Shown here: in pieces, positions 1 to 5,118 of the stretch
How positions within the stretch are numbered: the first letter of the stretch is position 1
How the letters are laid out: each line of letters begins with the position of its first letter
NCBI GenBank assembly: GCA_946479255.1
Contig: CAMLFK010000320.1
Location: forward strand, 1-5,118
Length of the DNA: 5,118 nucleotides
Reading direction: 5' to 3'
Source: an uncultured Oxalobacteraceae bacterium
GTDB taxonomy: Bacteria > Pseudomonadota > Gammaproteobacteria > Burkholderiales > Burkholderiaceae
Translations under genes and position numbers: made by a program
Notes under the pieces: model-generated
Database searches by the model: none
What the model was told of the DNA's origin: nothing
The model's input: only the letters and a program-made list of their open reading frames with translations

Positions 1-726
1 CGCGTGCAGACCGGCCGCAAATGGGGAACGCCGCAGCCGATCACAATCCGCGACAAGGACTTCGACATGATCCGCGTGCGCGCCTTCGGCATGCTCTCGT
101 ACCGCATCGCCGACGCGCGCAAGTTCTTCACCGAGATCAGCGGCACGCGCGAGGTCTATACCCGCGAGGACGTCGAAGAACAGCTGCGCGGCATCCTGCT
201 GGCCACCATGGCCACTTCGCTGGGCAGCGCCAAGGTGGCCTTCCTCGACATGGCGGCCAACCAGGCATTGATGGCGCAGGAGGTCAAGGGCGACCTGGCC
301 ACCGCGTTCGCCCGCTACGGTATCGGCCTGGACGAATTCAACGTCGCCAGCGTCAGCCTGCCGGAAGAACTGCAGGCAGCGCTCGACGAGCGCATCTCCG
401 CCGGCATGAAGGGCGGCCTGTCGGCCGAGAAGATGGGCGGCTTCACGCAGTTCCAGGTGGCCAGCAGCATTCCGCTGGCGGCCCAGAACGAAGGCGGGCT
501 GGCCGGCATCGGTGCCGGCCTCGGGGCAGGCGCGATGGTCGGCCAGGCCATGGCGCAAAGCCTGGCCGGCGGCCAGGGCGCATTCGCGCCGCATCCGGCG
601 GCGGCCCAAGAGGAGAGTATCGAATCCCGCCTGACCAAGCTGAAAGGATTACTCGACAAAGGGCTGATTTCGGCGGCCGACTACGACAGCACCAAGGCCG
701 AGCTGCTCAAGAAGCTGATCGGCTAA
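1..726 (+). CDS. SPFH-domain protein with SHOCT-type C-terminus (YdjI / 'virion core protein'-like), 5' end missing
   Basis: The reading frame is open from base 1, so the gene starts upstream; the in-frame GTG at base 4 is internal. The TAA stop is at 724-726. About 241 residues are visible. They begin inside an SPFH (stomatin/prohibitin-like) domain: the stretch KWGTPQPITIRDKDF followed by a 'MIRVRAFGMLSYRI' core strand is typical of the bacterial YdjI-like SPFH subgroup. A helical part follows, then a glycine/alanine-rich low-complexity linker (about nt 490-600). The gene ends with a SHOCT-like short helical domain (about nt 613-723; 'RLTKLKGLLDKGLIS..DY...KAELL'). SPFH proteins form membrane-associated oligomeric scaffolds, and in Bacillus subtilis YdjI acts with a PspA homologue (YdjF) and the partners YdjG and YdjH. 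Here the next gene, 10 nt downstream, encodes a zinc-ribbon/DUF4178 protein, which supports the same type of partnership. The family call is firm; the membrane-stress role is an inference from family and neighbours. Confidence 0.88.
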   Translation, partial: RVQTGRKWGTPQPITIRDKDFDMIRVRAFGMLSYRIADARKFFTEISGTREVYTREDVEEQLRGILLATMATSLGSAKVAFLDMAANQALMAQEVKGDLATAFARYGIGLDEFNVASVSLPEELQAALDERISAGMKGGLSAEKMGGFTQFQVASSIPLAAQNEGGLAGIGAGLGAGAMVGQAMAQSLAGGQGAFAPHPAAAQEESIESRLTKLKGLLDKGLISAADYDSTKAELLKKLIG

Positions 727-736
727 GACCCGCTGC

Positions 737-2104
737 ATGCTGACCGTCTCCTGCCCCAGCTGCGGCGCCCCGGTCCAGTTCCGCTCGCACGCCGCCGTCA
801 TGGCGGTGTGCGAGTACTGCCGCGCCAGCGTGCTCAAGGACCTGGGCTCGGTGGAGAACATCGGCAAACTGTCCGAGGTGCTGGAAGACTATTCACCCAT
901 CCAGAGCGGTACTTCCTGCGTCGCCGGCGACCGCGGCTTCACGGTGATCGGCCGGATTCAGCTGCGCTACAGCGACGGCATCTGGAACGAGTGGTATGTG
1001 CTGTTCGACGACGGCAGCAGCAGCTGGCTGGGCGATGCGTCCGGCCAGTACATGCTGACCACCCCGCGCAAAGTCGATGGCGAGCTCCCGGCTTTCGACG
1101 AGATCGAAGCGGGCAAACGCTACACTGTTGGCGGCGAACGCCTCACTGCGGCCGATATACGCACGGCCACATGTATCGGCGGCCAGGGCGAACTGCCGCT
1201 CTTCGTCGGTGACGGCTGGGAGACGCGGGTGGCCGACTTCCGCGAGGCTGGCCGCTTCCTGACACTCGACTATTCCGATGGCGAGCGCCCGCAGGTGTAT
1301 GACGGCGTTTCGCTCACGCTGGCGCAGATGAAGTGCCAGCTGCTGCGCGACGATGAACAGATCAAGGCCAGCGCCGGGCGCTATCGCGGCAAGCTCGATG
1401 CGCTCGACTGTCCATCCTGCGGCGGCATGATCAAGTACCTGCCCGGTGTGACCACCACCCTGGTGTGCCCGTCCTGCGCGGCGCAGCTTGACGCCAGCGG
1501 CCCGGAAGCACAGGTGCTGCAGGCCGGCGAAAGGGTCACCCAGGCCTCGCTGGCGCTGGAGCTCGGGGCGACGGCCAAGATCAACGGCAGCGACCATACC
1601 GTCATCGGCGCCATGGTGCGCCTGGATGATGAAGGCAGCCAGTGGACCGAATACCTGGTCTACAGCGCCCGCGCCGGCTTCTTCTGGCTGGTCGACAGCG
1701 AAGGCGAGTGGTACCGCGCCAATGTGCTGGACGTCTGGCCTGAGTGGAATTGGACCGGATCCGCGACCGCCAGGCTGGACAAGGTCGACTACGAAAAAAC
1801 GTTCGAGTATCCGGCAACCGTGCAGTTCGCCGCAGGTGCATTCAACTGGCGCGTCAAGGCGGGCGACGTGGTTCGGCTGCACGAATTCGAGAGCCAGAGC
1901 GGCAAGGCCTCGCTCAGTGCCGAACTGAGCGCACATGAATTGACATGGTCGCGTTCCACGCCGGTGGCGCACGATCAGCTCAAGGCATGGTTCGGCCCGG
2001 CCTTGCGCGCGGGGGGGGCAAACCGAAGGCCGCCAGGTCGTCCGGCAGCAACGGAGCGGTCAAATTCCTGTGGTGGATCGTCGGCCTCAATGCCATCCCT
2101 TTGA
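737..2104 (+). CDS. Double zinc-ribbon, double DUF4178-domain protein; frame broken near its C-terminus
   Basis: ATG at 737 lies 10 nt after the SPFH stop and opens directly into a CPSC motif; no strong Shine-Dalgarno is visible, so coupling to the upstream gene is likely. As read, the product is 455 residues. Zinc ribbon 1 uses C6, C9, C25 and C28, followed by a DUF4178 domain at about 57-195. Zinc ribbon 2 uses C225, C228, C244 and C247, followed by a second DUF4178 domain at about 280-405. The halves are an internal duplication: both contain TVIG, then W-x-E-Y/W-x-V, then W-L-x-D-x-x-G. DUF4178 has no proven biochemical activity. After about residue 427 the frame turns into low-complexity R/P/S-rich sequence and stops at 2102-2104, while a hydrophobic tail continues in another frame to 2205. 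The break falls in a run of eight G at 2011-2018. The expected intact protein is 489 residues with a C-terminal membrane hairpin, giving a cytoplasmic zinc-ribbon/DUF4178 module tethered to the membrane. The true state (sequencing error, slippage or mutation) cannot be told from the window. Confidence 0.85.
   Translation: MLTVSCPSCGAPVQFRSHAAVMAVCEYCRASVLKDLGSVENIGKLSEVLEDYSPIQSGTSCVAGDRGFTVIGRIQLRYSDGIWNEWYVLFDDGSSSWLGDASGQYMLTTPRKVDGELPAFDEIEAGKRYTVGGERLTAADIRTATCIGGQGELPLFVGDGWETRVADFREAGRFLTLDYSDGERPQVYDGVSLTLAQMKCQLLRDDEQIKASAGRYRGKLDALDCPSCGGMIKYLPGVTTTLVCPSCAAQLDASGPEAQVLQAGERVTQASLALELGATAKINGSDHTVIGAMVRLDDEGSQWTEYLVYSARAGFFWLVDSEGEWYRANVLDVWPEWNWTGSATARLDKVDYEKTFEYPATVQFAAGAFNWRVKAGDVVRLHEFESQSGKASLSAELSAHELTWSRSTPVAHDQLKAWFGPALRAGGANRRPPGRPAATERSNSCGGSSASMPSL
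2011..2018 (+). repeat. Run of eight G at the frame break in the DUF4178 gene
   Basis: Eight consecutive G follow GCGCGC. In the upstream frame the bases parse as gcG GGG GGG gca, which is a G-GGG-GGG heptamer of the X-XXY-YYZ form. Nine G, or a -1 slip of the ribosome or polymerase, would join the DUF4178 frame to the membrane tail encoded to 2205. Homopolymers of this length are prone to both sequencing miscounts and replication or transcription slippage. I saw no convincing stem-loop just downstream that would promote ribosomal frameshifting. Confidence 0.85.
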
Positions 2105-2205
2105 TGTTTAACTTCATGCAGACCGCGCTGATCCTGGTGATCGCCCTGGTCGCACTGTTCATGCCGCCCGCATTCTTCCGCAACGACCAGACCGACAAGC
2201 CGTGA
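2019..2205 (+). pseudogene. Out-of-frame C-terminal transmembrane tail of the DUF4178 protein
   Basis: This stretch is read in the -1 frame relative to the gene starting at 737 and ends at TGA 2203-2205. It encodes a basic linker (KPKAARSSGSNGAVK) and then two hydrophobic segments, FLWWIVGLNAIPLMFNF and TALILVIALVALFMPPAFF, ending in a charged RNDQTDKP. This looks like a membrane hairpin and has far better coding character than the R/P/S-rich alternative in the upstream frame. I read it as the natural end of the DUF4178 protein (restored length 489). A competing reading is a separate 33-residue membrane peptide from ATG 2104, whose A is the last base of the TGA at 2102-2104 (TGATG, a typical coupling overlap). 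That reading is weaker because the first hydrophobic segment begins well before this ATG. Confidence 0.68.
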
Positions 2206-2366
2206 ATACCAAATACATTTTCTACGCGGTGATGGTGACCATCCTCTCCACCATGCTGAGCTGGTGCAGCATGATCGGCTCGTCCAGCAATACGGGGCGC
2301 AGCGGGAGCGGCTTCAGTTCAGGCGGTTCAGGCGGCTGGGGCGGCGGCGGCGGCGGCCACAAATGA
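2202..2366 (+). CDS. 54-residue membrane-anchored glycine-rich small protein, hypothetical
   Basis: A GTG start at 2202 overlaps the preceding TGA (GTGA, 2202-2205), and its own TGA (2364-2366) overlaps the speD ATG (ATGA, 2363-2366). Overlaps at both ends argue strongly that it is a real, translationally coupled member of the operon. The product starts MNTKYIFYAVMVTILSTMLS, one hydrophobic segment of about 16 residues (about 5-20), then WCSMIGSSS and a Ser/Gly tail ending in a six-glycine run and HK. It could be an N-terminal membrane anchor or signal peptide. The C22 context (L-S-W-C) is not a good lipobox because the residue before Cys is Trp. I recognise no domain. Position suggests a small partner of the DUF4178/SPFH membrane module. 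The alternative, that the overlap is accidental and the interval is a leader for speD, seems less likely given the anchor-plus-Gly-tail architecture. Confidence 0.7.
   Translation: MNTKYIFYAVMVTILSTMLSWCSMIGSSSNTGRSGSGFSSGGSGGWGGGGGGHK
2340..2357 (+). repeat. (GGC)6 trinucleotide repeat
   Basis: Six perfect GGC triplets encode the six-glycine run near the end of the 54-residue protein. Changes in copy number would be in frame and would only alter glycine number. The repeat also occupies the region just upstream of the speD start (2363) and leaves no standard Shine-Dalgarno there. Confidence 0.8.
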
Positions 2367-2725
2367 GCGCGCCGTACTCCCCTTCCGGCATTCACCTGCT
2401 GGCTGACTTTCATGGCGTGGACGCGCAGCGCCTGACTAGCGTTGAAGGCATCGACGCGCTGCTGCGTGCAAGTGCGCAGGAAGCTGGTGCGCACGTCCTG
2501 CACAGCCACTTTCACAGCTTTGGCGAGGCGCAGGGGGTGACTGGCGTGGTGTTGCTGGCCGAGTCGCATATCTCGATTCACACCTGGCCCGAGACCGGGT
2601 TCGCGGCGGCGGATATTTTCATGTGCGGAGATGCGCGGCCTGAAGTGGCTTTGCGGGTGATCGAACTGGCACTGGCGCCAACGTCGCGAGTGGTGCAACG
2701 GATCGAACGTGGCGTTATCGGCTGA
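2363..2725 (+). CDS. speD: S-adenosylmethionine decarboxylase proenzyme, short prokaryotic class (SpeD/SpeH)
   Basis: A 120-residue pyruvoyl enzyme that decarboxylates S-adenosylmethionine to give the aminopropyl donor for spermidine-type polyamines. The proenzyme self-cleaves between E67 and S68 in LLAESHISIHTWPE, and S68 becomes the pyruvoyl group. H73 and C88 (in DIFMCGD) lie at the same spacing from the serine as the Ser63/His68/Cys83 set of the Thermotoga maritima enzyme, so all key residues are present. Length fits the short class (about 120-130 residues), not the roughly 264-residue E. coli SpeD. The start at 2363 was chosen because it gives the family-typical beginning GIHLLADFHG and an ATGA overlap with the small gene upstream; an earlier in-frame ATG at 2264 would add 33 residues with no family match. 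No spermidine synthase is visible in the window. The 3' end overlaps the convergent epimerase gene by 11 nt. Being last in an SPFH/DUF4178 operon suggests a dedicated role, not general polyamine synthesis, which is an inference. Confidence 0.93.
   Translation: MSAPYSPSGIHLLADFHGVDAQRLTSVEGIDALLRASAQEAGAHVLHSHFHSFGEAQGVTGVVLLAESHISIHTWPETGFAAADIFMCGDARPEVALRVIELALAPTSRVVQRIERGVIG
2715..2725. other. Tail-to-tail overlap of two convergent operons
   Basis: The speD stop (TGA 2723-2725, + strand) lies beyond the stop of the epimerase gene (TAA read from 2717-2715, - strand), so the two coding regions share 11 bp. There is no intergenic space for a shared terminator, and no T-rich hairpin is visible nearby. 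Transcripts from the two sides therefore probably overlap as antisense RNA. Confidence 0.85.
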
Positions 2726-3581
2726 CGCTGAAGCTGAAGCTGCGTGTGAGGCGCTCGCCAGGCGCCAGCATGCTCAAGCCATTCTGCTCCGCCCCACCCG
2801 GCGCATTGTGCGCATTGATCAGGTGGTCCACCGGTTCAAAGCAGAAGAAGTCCGCGCCTTCAGGCGTGTAGATGATGTAGTAGCGCGCGTCCGACGCGAT
2901 TGCCAGGCGCAGCGCGTGCTCCGGCCAGTAAATCTCGGCGCGGCCATCCCAGTTTTCGAACACATGATCGATTCCCTCGGCCACCGCATGCGGCTGCGCG
3001 AACGACCAGTTGGCTGGAATGGTATCGGCATGCACCGGCAGCTTGTCCAGGCCGGGCTGCCACAGGGCGCGCGCGGATGCCTGCAGGGTGACGCCGGCAG
3101 TACGGGGGAAATAGGGATGCAGGCCAAGACCGAACGGCAGCGCAACGGCGCCGGCATTGAGCACTTCGAGCGTGACGTTCAGGCTATGCTCGTCGAGCGC
3201 ATAGCGGATGCGCGCATCGAAGAAAAACGGCGTACCGCGCCGCTCCAGCGTTAGCGTTGCCTCGGTGTCGGACTGCTGTTCCACGCTCCACGGATGCTCC
3301 CAGCCGTAGCCGTGAATCGGATATTGGTCGCCTTCGCGATTGGGGGCGATGCTGTAGCGCTCACCGCCACAGGTGAAGCCACCGGCCATGCGGTTCGACC
3401 ACGGCACCAGCACGAAGCAGCCAAGCTGGTTGACGCGCGGCTTGGTGCCGTTGGGCGTGAACGGGCGCAGCACCGGAACGGCTGCGCCACCTGCGATCCA
3501 GTCCAGCCGCGCCAGGCCGGCGCCGGCCTGCGGCAGAATCACTGCCTGCAGGCTCGCGTTGCGCAGCGCGATGGTCTGCAT
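2715..3581 (-). CDS. Aldose 1-epimerase (galactose mutarotase)-like protein
   Basis: 288 residues, close to the usual length of the aldose 1-epimerase family. These enzymes interconvert alpha and beta anomers of aldoses. Visible landmarks are the sugar-contact motif PWSNRM (R64), a first conserved His in YPIHGYGWEHPW (H90), the catalytic-acid-type His in GLGLHPYFP (H155), and the catalytic-base-type Glu in CFEPVDH (E249). All the expected residues are present. The ATG (3581-3579) lies 3 nt after the udh stop, with no clear Shine-Dalgarno, so it is the third gene of a coupled garD-udh-epimerase operon. Agrobacterium uronate dehydrogenase is reported to use the beta-pyranose form of galacturonate, so supplying that anomer is a reasonable role; the true sugar specificity cannot be read from the sequence. 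A hexose-6-phosphate epimerase of the same fold is a less likely alternative. No signal peptide is seen, so it is probably cytoplasmic. Confidence 0.88.
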   Translation of the reverse strand: MQTIALRNASLQAVILPQAGAGLARLDWIAGGAAVPVLRPFTPNGTKPRVNQLGCFVLVPWSNRMAGGFTCGGERYSIAPNREGDQYPIHGYGWEHPWSVEQQSDTEATLTLERRGTPFFFDARIRYALDEHSLNVTLEVLNAGAVALPFGLGLHPYFPRTAGVTLQASARALWQPGLDKLPVHADTIPANWSFAQPHAVAEGIDHVFENWDGRAEIYWPEHALRLAIASDARYYIIYTPEGADFFCFEPVDHLINAHNAPGGAEQNGLSMLAPGERLTRSFSFSVSR

Positions 3582-3584
3582 CGC

Positions 3585-4388
3585 TCAGTACTGGGGACCG
3601 GTCAGCAGGAAGCCGCCGCCCTGGAAGTTGACGGTGATGTCGTCCTTCGGTGCGTAGTCGGCGTTGTCCGGGAACTTGTGCGCGAACTTTTCCGAGCTGT
3701 CTTTCGGTACGAAGCCGAGGTGACGCGAGTGACGGTCGTCCCACCACTTCGAGGCATTGTTGGACACACCGAAGGCGATGGTGTGGTCCACGCGGCGCGC
3801 AAACAGCGAGCAGCGCAGCGCTTCGACCAGGTCGTCCAGGCTCAGGTAGGTGCTCATCATGCGCTTGTCTTTCGGCTCCGGGAAGCACGAGCCGATACGC
3901 AGGCACACGGTCTCGATGCCGAAACGGTCGTAGTAGTAGCGCGAGAGCGTCTCGCCGAATACCTTGCTGATGCCGTACATGCCATCGGCGCGCGGCGGCA
4001 TCTCGGCATCGACCACTTCGGTGATCTTGCGGTAGCCCATGGTGTGATTGGAGCTGGCGAAGATGACGCGCTTGACGCCGTGCTTGTGCACCGCTTCGTA
4101 CAGGTTGGCCACGCCGACGATATTGGCCTGGTTAATGGCGGCGAACGGCGCTTCGGTGGAGATGCCGCCGAAGTGCAGGACGGCGTCCACGCCTTCGAGC
4201 AGGTTCATGACGGCTTCGCGGTCAGCCAGGTCGCACTGGACGACTTCTTCACCCTCGCCCGCCGGGCCGCAGTCGGCCAGGTCGGACAGGCGCACGATAT
4301 CGGCCCAAGGTTTGATCAGTTCGCGCAGTTGACGACCGAGGCCGCCGGCGGCGCCGGTCATGAGAATGCGTTTGAATGGTTTCGTCAT
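3585..4388 (-). CDS. udh: Uronate dehydrogenase (NAD+-dependent, short-chain dehydrogenase fold)
   Basis: 267 residues, matching the size of known Udh enzymes (about 265). It oxidises D-galacturonate and D-glucuronate at C1 with NAD+ to aldaro-1,5-lactones, the first step of the oxidative uronate pathway. The Rossmann glycine motif TGAAGGLG is at 11-18, and the catalytic YxxxK is Y138-G-I-S-K142. The family signature is also present: HFGGISTE (S77), SSNHTMGY (S113, N114, H115), and IGSCFPEPKDKRMMS (S167, R176). These sit two residues later than the corresponding Agrobacterium tumefaciens Udh positions as I recall them. The NNASKWWDD stretch at 210-218 and a short C-terminus distinguish it from longer UDP-sugar epimerases. 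ATG at 4388-4386 lies 4 nt after the garD stop, and the next gene follows 3 nt after its own stop. Cytoplasmic. Confidence in function is high because the neighbour is galactarate dehydratase. Confidence 0.94.
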   Translation of the reverse strand: MTKPFKRILMTGAAGGLGRQLRELIKPWADIVRLSDLADCGPAGEGEEVVQCDLADREAVMNLLEGVDAVLHFGGISTEAPFAAINQANIVGVANLYEAVHKHGVKRVIFASSNHTMGYRKITEVVDAEMPPRADGMYGISKVFGETLSRYYYDRFGIETVCLRIGSCFPEPKDKRMMSTYLSLDDLVEALRCSLFARRVDHTIAFGVSNNASKWWDDRHSRHLGFVPKDSSEKFAHKFPDNADYAPKDDITVNFQGGGFLLTGPQY

Positions 4389-4392
4389 TGTG

Positions 4393-5118
4393 TCAGGTCA
4401 CAGGTGCAGGATTGAAAAGGGTCAGTGCGTTGTGCAGCTTCCAGTGCTCGGCCCAGGTCTTGCGGCCGCTGGCGACGTCGAGCACCAGTTTGAACAGCTC
4501 CATGCCGACGTCTTCGATACTCGCTTCGCCGCTGGCGATGCGGCCTGCGTTCACGTCCATCAGGTCGTGCCAGCGGCGCGCCAGGTCGTTGCGGGTAGCG
4601 ACCTTGATCACCGGGACTTCAGCCAGGCCATACGGGGTACCGCGGCCGGTCGTAAAGACGTGGATGTTCATGCCAGCTGCGAGCTGGAGTGTACCGCAAA
4701 TGAAGTCGGAAGCTGGCGTGGCCGCATAGATCAGGCCCTTCTGCTTGAGCTTCTCGCCCGGCGAGAGCACGCCGGTGATGGCCTGGGAACCCGACTTGAC
4801 GATCGAGCCCATGGCTTTTTCGACGATATTCGACAGCCCGCCCTTCTTGTTGCCAGGCGTGGTGTTGGCGCTGCGGTCGACGCCGCCGCGCTTGAGGTAA
4901 GCGTCATACCAGGCCATCTCTCGGATCATCGCTTCGGCCACATCCGGATTGGCGGCGCGCGAGGTGAGCTGGTCGATACCGTCGCGTACTTCGGTCACTT
5001 CGGAGAACATCACGGTGGCGCCTGCGCGCACCAGCAGGTCGGTCGCGTAGCCGACGGCCGGATTGGCGGTCACGCCGGAGAAGGCATCGCTGCCGCCGCA
5101 CTGCACGCCGACCACCAG
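4393..5118 (-). CDS. garD: Galactarate dehydratase, C-terminal about 241 residues; 5' part beyond the window
   Basis: The frame is open through the window edge (5118 reads as a Leu codon, then [14 protein letters not shown]), so this is only the C-terminal part of a protein whose family is usually about 520 residues. It belongs to the UxaA/GarD superfamily, which dehydrates acid sugars. GarD converts meso-galactarate to 5-keto-4-deoxy-D-glucarate. Features that favour GarD over altronate dehydratase (UxaA) are the [16 protein letters not shown] block, the [20 protein letters not shown] block, [12 protein letters not shown], and the C-terminal ending LFNPAPVT, which matches the E. coli GarD ending as I recall it. 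CGGSD is a conserved motif of the superfamily. It is the first visible gene of the operon garD-udh-epimerase and provides the step after lactone opening. The intact N-terminal part, its promoter and any upstream genes cannot be seen. Confidence 0.93.
   Translation of the reverse strand: MVVGVQCGGSDAFSGVTANPAVGYATDLLVRAGATVMFSEVTEVRDGIDQLTSRAANPDVAEAMIREMAWYDAYLKRGGVDRSANTTPGNKKGGLSNIVEKAMGSIVKSGSQAITGVLSPGEKLKQKGLIYAATPASDFICGTLQLAAGMNIHVFTTGRGTPYGLAEVPVIKVATRNDLARRWHDLMDVNAGRIASGEASIEDVGMELFKLVLDVASGRKTWAEHWKLHNALTLFNPAPVT

Noticed and set aside
4..6. GTG at base 4 as the start of the SPFH gene
   Set aside because: The frame is open to the window edge and the first visible residues are already inside the SPFH domain, so the true start lies upstream.
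893..1972. Long open frame (about 359 codons) on the - strand opposite the DUF4178 gene
   Set aside because: It lies entirely antisense to a gene with clear zinc-ribbon and DUF4178 motifs, and its translation has no recognisable domain; high GC readily produces such shadow frames.
2019..2060. Stem-loop downstream of the G8 run that could drive ribosomal frameshifting
   Set aside because: Only a 4-bp GCCG/CGGC pairing was found by eye, which is too weak to support a programmed-frameshift stimulator.
2202..2290. Lipoprotein signal in the 54-residue protein (Cys22)
   Set aside because: The residue before Cys is Trp in L-S-W-C, which does not fit the lipobox requirement for a small residue at that position.
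2264..2362. Earlier in-frame ATG at 2264 as the start of speD
   Set aside because: The added 33 residues are Arg/Gln-rich with no relation to the family and overlap the small upstream gene; ATG 2363 gives the family-typical N-terminus and an ATGA overlap.
2726..2745. Tandem GCTGAA-type hexamer repeats at the end of the epimerase gene
   Set aside because: They only encode alternating Ser-Phe at the C-terminus (SFSFSVSR), a normal beta-strand end for this family; too short to suggest a regulatory repeat.
2750..2770. Short hairpin GGCGC-loop-GCGCC just past the convergent stops, considered as a terminator
   Set aside because: The stem is only 5 bp with a 7-base loop, there is no T-tract on either side, and it lies within the epimerase coding region; chance pairing is likely in GC-rich DNA.
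3294..4415. Long open frame (about 373 codons) on the + strand across the epimerase and udh genes
   Set aside because: It is antisense to two well-supported enzymes and crosses their junction; the translation is low-complexity with no family match.

Overview
The window is high-GC coding DNA with almost no intergenic space. It reads as a chromosomal segment from a betaproteobacterium, most likely Burkholderiales and possibly Oxalobacteraceae (Massilia/Duganella/Janthinobacterium-like). This placement is an inference from base composition and gene families, because no rRNA or other lineage marker is present. Two compact, unrelated gene groups face each other and collide tail to tail around position 2720.

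Left half (1-2725, + strand): the 3' part of an SPFH-domain protein with a glycine-rich linker and a SHOCT-type tail. It is followed by a protein with two zinc ribbons and two DUF4178 domains, then a 54-residue membrane-anchored glycine-rich protein that is easy to miss, and finally a short single-domain S-adenosylmethionine decarboxylase (SpeD/SpeH). Spacings are +10 nt, a 4-nt GTGA overlap and a 4-nt ATGA overlap, so this looks like one translationally coupled operon. SPFH, zinc-ribbon/DUF4178 and SpeD-type genes recur together in bacteria, often with PspA-like proteins. The plausible theme is membrane or envelope stress combined with a polyamine-type aminopropyl chemistry, but the function is not established. 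The DUF4178 gene has a frame break at a run of eight G (2011-2018). Its natural two-helix membrane tail lies in the -1 frame (to 2205), and one extra G or a -1 slip would restore a 489-residue protein.

Right half (2715-5118, - strand): an operon read right to left, consisting of galactarate dehydratase (garD, 5' part outside the window), uronate dehydrogenase (udh) and an aldose 1-epimerase-like mutarotase, with gaps of 4 and 3 nt. Together they fit the oxidative uronate pathway. Udh oxidises D-galacturonate or D-glucuronate to the aldarolactone, the lactone opens to galactarate or glucarate, and GarD dehydrates galactarate to 5-keto-4-deoxy-D-glucarate. The epimerase probably equilibrates sugar anomers for Udh. 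No lactonase, downstream KdgD-type enzyme, transporter or regulator is visible, so they must lie beyond 5118 or elsewhere.

No tRNA, rRNA, CRISPR array, insertion sequence, convincing terminator or promoter was seen, and no stretch above 300 bases lacks a gene. The most interesting parts are the SPFH-DUF4178-small protein-SpeD operon and the poly-G frame break inside it.
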